A stretch of DNA of 64,000 nt from Cellulosilyticum sp. (GTDB lineage: Bacteria > Bacillota > Clostridia > Lachnospirales > Cellulosilyticaceae). The stretch covers positions 26,202 to 90,201 of the forward strand of contig SVDC01000010.1 of assembly GCA_015058045.1 (NCBI GenBank), written 5' to 3'. The translations under genes were made by a program, and so were the position numbers. Shown in pieces: positions 60,410 through 64,000 of this stretch; position 1 is the stretch's first letter, and each line of letters begins with the position of its first letter. Under the pieces are notes generated by a model. That model had not been told where the DNA came from. It worked only from the letters and a program-made list of their open reading frames with translations, and ran no database searches.

Positions 60410-61234
60410 TTATTCTTTACTTGCCCCTGCTGAGACACCTTGGACTAAATATCTTTGAAATACTAAAAATAAAATTGTTATAGGTACTGCAATAATAACT
60501 GCTCCTGCTGCAAAAATAGTAAAGTATGTGTTTTCTTTTCCAGTAATTAAACTGTATAATCCTACTGCTACTGTATAGTTTTTTTCTCCAGTTAAAAGCA
60601 AGTTAGGCAATATGTAGTCCATCCATGGGAACATAAATTGTGACACTGCACAATATACGAGTATAGGTTTTGACATCGGTAAAATAATCTTAAAGAATGT
60701 ATTAAGCTTTGAACTACCATCTATATATGCAGCTTCATCAATAGACGTTGAAATACCATCTAAGTACCCCTTAACTAACCATATGTTATAAGGAACAGCC
60801 CCTATAGAATACAACACCACTAATGACACAGGATTACCAATTAAGCCGAGAGCAACAAATAAACTATAAATAGCTGTCATCGATAAAAAGCTTGGAAACA
60901 TAGATAGGATTAATAATGTCATCATACCTGTTTTTTTACCTTTGAAATTAAAACGAGATAATACCCAAGCTGTAATAAATACCAAAAAGACTGCCACGAC
61001 TGCATTAAGTGATGCAATAATAAATGTATTTTTAAACCAAATAAAAAATTTCGTTTCATTAAATAATTGCAAATAATTATTAATCGTTAACACTTCAGGA
61101 ATAAGAGAAGAAGTAGCCAATGATTTACTACTATTAAAGGAAGATAACACCACCCAAATCACTGGTACAATAACAATCACTGACATAATCACTAATTCTA
61201 AATTAACTAAGAAAGTCTTTATCCATTTTTTCAT
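60410..61234 (-). CDS. Maltodextrin ABC permease (MalG-like)
   Basis: A 274-residue permease with six membrane segments. The EAA loop is seen in STSIDEAAYIDGSSKLNTFF with KIILPMSKPIL following. Length and FLVNLELVIMSVIVIVPVIWVV start match MalG. It ends VQGVSAGASKE, like others of the group. Four bases downstream of malF, 14 upstream of malE. Confidence 0.92.
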   Translation of the reverse strand: MKKWIKTFLVNLELVIMSVIVIVPVIWVVLSSFNSSKSLATSSLIPEVLTINNYLQLFNETKFFIWFKNTFIIASLNAVVAVFLVFITAWVLSRFNFKGKKTGMMTLLILSMFPSFLSMTAIYSLFVALGLIGNPVSLVVLYSIGAVPYNIWLVKGYLDGISTSIDEAAYIDGSSKLNTFFKIILPMSKPILVYCAVSQFMFPWMDYILPNLLLTGEKNYTVAVGLYSLITGKENTYFTIFAAGAVIIAVPITILFLVFQRYLVQGVSAGASKE

Positions 61235-61238
61235 CCTT

Positions 61239-62579
61239 CTACACCTCCTTAAAACTTTGCGTATGCTTAAAGTTATAGAAAGATGCTATTCCTACTACTG
61301 CAAATAAAATAATACACATAACTGCAGCCATATCATACATCCGCTCATTCAAGGTTAATTTATAAATCCAAGAAATTAATATATCAGTATCTCCTGCTAA
61401 ATGATAATTAGGATTAACCGGTTTTCCTTCTGTTAAGAAATAAATAATACCAAATCCATTAAAGTTTGAAGCTAAGTTCATAATGAATAGTGGAGCAGTC
61501 GCCTTAAATACAAGTGGAAATGTAATACATCTAAACACTTCAAATGAACTGGCGCCATCAATATTTGCAGCTTCATATAGACCAGTATCAATATTAGCTA
61601 GTACACCTTGTATCATAATCATAAACATTGGAAAACCTAGCCATAAATTAACGAAAACAATAGTTATTTTTGCCAACAAGGGATCTGATAGAAATGGGAT
61701 TCTATGATCTACTAATCCAAGATCCATTAATAATTGTGCGATAGGACCGAACTGCCCGTTTAAAAGATTTTTAAAAACTAAAAGTGTAATCAACTGAGGA
61801 ATTGCCCAAGGTAAGATTAAAATGGCTCTAAAAAATGATTTATATTTCGCATACTTACTATTTAAAATAATAGCCTGAAACATTCCTAAAAAATATGTAC
61901 TGAAAGTGGCTACAATAGCCCATATAATGTTCCATGACAATATAGAGAAAAAAGTTTTTGACCATACTGGAACTTTAAATAACTTAACAAAATTTGATAG
62001 CCCTACCCAGTCTACTAAATTTGCTGGTGGCAAATGATTTTTATTATAATTTGTAAATGCTGTAACTATTGAAAATAGAATAGGCATTACTACGATGAAA
62101 AGAATGCCAATAATAATAGGTGTTAAAATAATATAAGGAAAAAACTTGGAAGTCACATGCTGAAAATATTCTTTTGATGAAAGATATTCCCCTCTTTCAT
62201 CTATACGCTTTCCAGTATGATAGGCATCAAAAATATTCCAAATATAAAAAGCTAGAACGATTAATATGATTAAGATAACTGTAATACCATTAATAAGCAA
62301 TACGATTGAGTGATCACCTGTTCTAGCACCAGATTTTTCACCTAATGTCACCAACCCCCATAGCCCTTTTGTAAAATAACCACCATAGATGCCCAAGCTG
62401 AAATGTTCTATTCTTCCGCATAAATATTCAATCCAATAACCCGTCCATAACTCTAGCCCAATACATAAGCCTTGTACTAAGAATATCAGAATACCTTTTA
62501 TCCGTTGACGACCAATAAAAAATTGTCCTCCTCCAAAAATTAAGGATGATAATATTGCTGCTTTTACACTCTTTTTCAA
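61239..62579 (-). CDS. Maltodextrin ABC permease (MalF-like)
   Basis: About 446 residues with roughly eight membrane segments. The MalF-type N-terminal part (SLIFGGGQFFIGRQRIKG) is present and the EAA loop reads GLYEAANIDGASSFEVFRCI. The TTG at 62579 was chosen: AAGGAGAGG lies just before it, and an earlier TTG at 62597 lies upstream of that site. First gene of the operon; a LacI-type operator candidate lies 22 bases upstream. Confidence 0.92.
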   Translation of the reverse strand: MKKSVKAAILSSLIFGGGQFFIGRQRIKGILIFLVQGLCIGLELWTGYWIEYLCGRIEHFSLGIYGGYFTKGLWGLVTLGEKSGARTGDHSIVLLINGITVILIILIVLAFYIWNIFDAYHTGKRIDERGEYLSSKEYFQHVTSKFFPYIILTPIIIGILFIVVMPILFSIVTAFTNYNKNHLPPANLVDWVGLSNFVKLFKVPVWSKTFFSILSWNIIWAIVATFSTYFLGMFQAIILNSKYAKYKSFFRAILILPWAIPQLITLLVFKNLLNGQFGPIAQLLMDLGLVDHRIPFLSDPLLAKITIVFVNLWLGFPMFMIMIQGVLANIDTGLYEAANIDGASSFEVFRCITFPLVFKATAPLFIMNLASNFNGFGIIYFLTEGKPVNPNYHLAGDTDILISWIYKLTLNERMYDMAAVMCIILFAVVGIASFYNFKHTQSFKEV

Positions 62580-62600
62580 TTTAGCCTCTCCTTTCAATCA

Positions 62601-62616
62601 ACTTAACCGCTTAAGT
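62601..62616 (-). promoter_or_regulatory. Candidate LacI-family operator before malF
   Basis: ACTTAACCGCTTAAGT is a near-perfect palindrome with a central CpG, the hallmark of LacI-family sites, just upstream of the malF ribosome binding site. CTTAACCGYTT recurs at 63962-63972 beyond the regulator gene. Binding is inferred. Confidence 0.55.
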
Positions 62617-62850
62617 ATTTTAAATTTATCATATATCCAAAACAGTTTCAATACATTTTTCATATTTATTTAAATATTTTTATTTGTTTTTTAGATATTT
62701 TGCCCTACTTTTTTACTTAACAAACTTAACATTTTCTATCTATTTATAAGTAATTATCATTTTTTTACCTTATCTTCTCTACTTAACGTTATCTATTTTA
62801 ATTACTTTCTGCCATAAATACTTTTCTCAATATCTTTTCATTGCACCTAT
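62617..62850. other. Intergenic region upstream of malF; no gene seen
   Basis: About 234 bases, very AT-rich, between the operator candidate and the terminator of the regulator gene. It must hold the mal operon promoter, but no clear hexamer pair stands out. No open frame or repeat was found. Confidence 0.4.
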
Positions 62851-62898
62851 AAAAAAGTCCCTTTATAGTAAGAGGCTTATACTATAAAAGGACTTTTA
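62851..62898 (-). terminator. Terminator overlapping the LacI-family regulator stop codon
   Basis: AAAAGTCC-TTTATAGTA pairs with TACTATAAA-GGACTTTT around AAGCCTCT. T6 follows on the minus strand. The stem begins within the stop codon of the regulator gene. Confidence 0.85.
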
Positions 62899-63810
62899 AC
62901 TAGATTTTGGCTGAACTAATATTCGAGTGCCATTTTGCTCATTATATGTCAAATTCATAATCTGTTGCATAATATCAACTGCAATTTCAGCTTTATGCTT
63001 ATTAGAAATCGTTAATGTTTTGGTTGTGGGTAATAATTGGCTATTTTCATCATATTCCGTTAATACCACAAGTTGTTTATTATCAAAGTAACGCTCTGCC
63101 TCTAATCCTAAGGCTTCTCCTATGATAATTCCCTTTTGATTTTGGTGCATTTGTGAAAATTCCTTCATACTTGCATGAGATTTATTGATATATATATTAT
63201 TCTCATCAATATTATTCGTTATCATATCAAGGGTTCTATTATTCAATAAATCATCTACCATTACAAATAAATTGTCACTCTCCAAGTATGATTTAGCTTG
63301 TTCCATAACGAGGGAATAATCTGGAACAATTTGATAAAATATATTATCTGCTATAAAACATTCTAAGAAAATAATCGGCACATAGCATTTGTGAGTTATC
63401 TCCTTTAAATAGCGCTCCTCTACATCAATGATAAAAAGTGCTTCTAACGAATGTCTTGATGCAACTTCTATTTCTCTTTCACTAATACAATGAGTAACAG
63501 AAAGCACCGTATCATATCCTATTTGTGTTAATCGTTGCTGTATCTCTGCTGCCAAATCATAATATCTTTGTTTTTTAGACTGAGTCGCATTTTGCCCTAA
63601 GTTAATCATAATCCCAATCAAATTGCTTCGCTTATTAGCCAATGAACGTGCAGATAAATTAGGTATATACCCCATTCTTTTCGCTGTTTCTAGCACTTTT
63701 AATCGTGTTTCATGACTAATCTTTTCTTTCTTTGAATGATTTAATACATATGATACAGTTGCTACAGATAAGTTTAATTCTCTAGCAATATCTCTCATTG
63801 TTACCTTCAT
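62896..63810 (-). CDS. LacI-family transcription regulator, MalR-like
   Basis: About 304 residues. N-terminal HTH MRDIARELNLSVATVSYVLNHS and hinge NLSARSLANKRSNLIGIMI, then a periplasmic-binding-protein-like sensor domain, slightly short for the family (LacI about 330-350). It should repress the malFGE-GH13 operon downstream in the absence of a maltose-related sugar. The start is the ATG at 63810, eleven bases after GGAGG; another ATG three codons earlier is too close to it. The regulator has its own terminator, so it is not cotranscribed with the operon. Confidence 0.9.
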   Translation of the reverse strand: MKVTMRDIARELNLSVATVSYVLNHSKKEKISHETRLKVLETAKRMGYIPNLSARSLANKRSNLIGIMINLGQNATQSKKQRYYDLAAEIQQRLTQIGYDTVLSVTHCISEREIEVASRHSLEALFIIDVEERYLKEITHKCYVPIIFLECFIADNIFYQIVPDYSLVMEQAKSYLESDNLFVMVDDLLNNRTLDMITNNIDENNIYINKSHASMKEFSQMHQNQKGIIIGEALGLEAERYFDNKQLVVLTEYDENSQLLPTTKTLTISNKHKAEIAVDIMQQIMNLTYNEQNGTRILVQPKSS

Positions 63811-63883
63811 TTTTCTCATTTCCTCCCCTATAAGTGTATATATGTAGTCATTTCATTACATATTATATTATATTTGTATATAA

Positions 63884-63907
63884 TAAAAAACACCCTTGAC
63901 GGGTGCT
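63884..63907 (-). terminator. Small terminator upstream of the LacI regulator
   Basis: GCACCC pairs with GGGTGT around GTCAA, followed on the minus strand by T6. It likely ends a minus-strand gene beyond the right edge. Confidence 0.7.
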
Positions 63908-63961
63908 TATAATCAAATCTCGTTCATTATACTTTCAAAAACAAATACTACATAATGTTTG

Positions 63962-63972
63962 CTTAACCGTTT
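63962..63972. promoter_or_regulatory. Second CTTAACCG-type operator candidate
   Basis: CTTAACCGTTT matches the site before malF (CTTAACCGCTT) in 10 of 11 bases and in orientation, with the same central CpG. The match extends only partly, TTGTTGAG replacing the right half. It lies upstream of the regulator gene, past a terminator, and may serve a gene beyond the window. Confidence 0.4.
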
Positions 63973-63974
63973 GT

Positions 63975-63996
63975 TGAGTGTTTACACTCATTTTTT
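63975..63996 (+). terminator. Short palindrome with T-run at right edge
   Basis: TGAGTG pairs with CACTCA around TTTA and is followed by T6. It can act as a small terminator on the plus strand or be part of an operator. The window ends here, so context is missing. Confidence 0.4.
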
Positions 63997-64000
63997 AGGT

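Overview
The window is AT-rich, Gram-positive DNA with a clostridial character. Evidence includes TTG and GTG starts behind strong GGAGG-type ribosome binding sites, an SLH-anchored surface protein, YesM/YesN-type two-component regulators, a CgeB-like glycosyltransferase and probable spore-surface proteins. An anaerobic, spore-forming, polysaccharide-degrading member of the Clostridia (Lachnospirales, perhaps Cellulosilyticum-like) fits best. The genus is a guess from gene style, not a measured result.

Left part (1-19.1 kb, all on the minus strand) is one sulfur-assimilation island. A sulfate ABC importer (sbp-cysT-cysW) supplies sulfate. ATP sulfurylase (CysDN) makes APS, an AprAB-type APS reductase makes sulfite, and a small siroheme/ferredoxin sulfite reductase makes sulfide. 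Sulfide then appears to be loaded on a small ubiquitin-like carrier (HcyS) by an E1-like enzyme (HcyF), after a JAMM peptidase (HcyD) trims its capped GGGQ tail. The carrier would hand the sulfur to MetY to make homocysteine. TusA, thioredoxin and thioredoxin reductase sit in the same run. Immediately upstream is a hem operon (hemC-cobA-hemD triple fusion, hemL, hemA, hemB), and a Met8-like enzyme closes the sulfur run. Together these supply the siroheme needed by the sulfite reductase, so the region could carry sulfate to homocysteine with its own cofactor.

Middle-left (19.2-28.3 kb): a GNAT remnant, a GPP34-like protein, a CgeB-like glycosyltransferase, a BcrA-type ABC exporter with its OmpR-type two-component system, a DUF6688-like membrane protein and two tandem PF11316-like glycosyltransferases. 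The segment is bracketed by two nearly identical 5S rRNA-tRNA-Gly cassettes in the same orientation, each with its own strong promoter.

Middle (28.3-42.3 kb): a decayed sugar ABC transporter locus (nonsense mutation plus deletion, and a receiver-only response regulator beside an intact YesM-like kinase), a domain-permuted GH3 beta-glucosidase with a divergent AraC regulator, a LytTR regulator, FloA/NfeD membrane-microdomain proteins, and an intact and an internally deleted copy of a PP-loop protein.

Right-middle (42.4-57.2 kb): a surface-glycan locus. CapE/CapF/CapG-like enzymes for UDP-N-acetyl-L-fucosamine, a UDP-sugar dehydrogenase, a fused two-domain PF11316-like transferase, a MurG-like transferase, two related putative spore-surface proteins and a 1589-residue SLH protein.

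Right end (57.3-64 kb): a maltodextrin operon (malF-malG-malE-GH13) with a LacI-family regulator and two matching operator-like sites. No CRISPR array, insertion sequence, phage or 16S/23S rRNA gene was seen.
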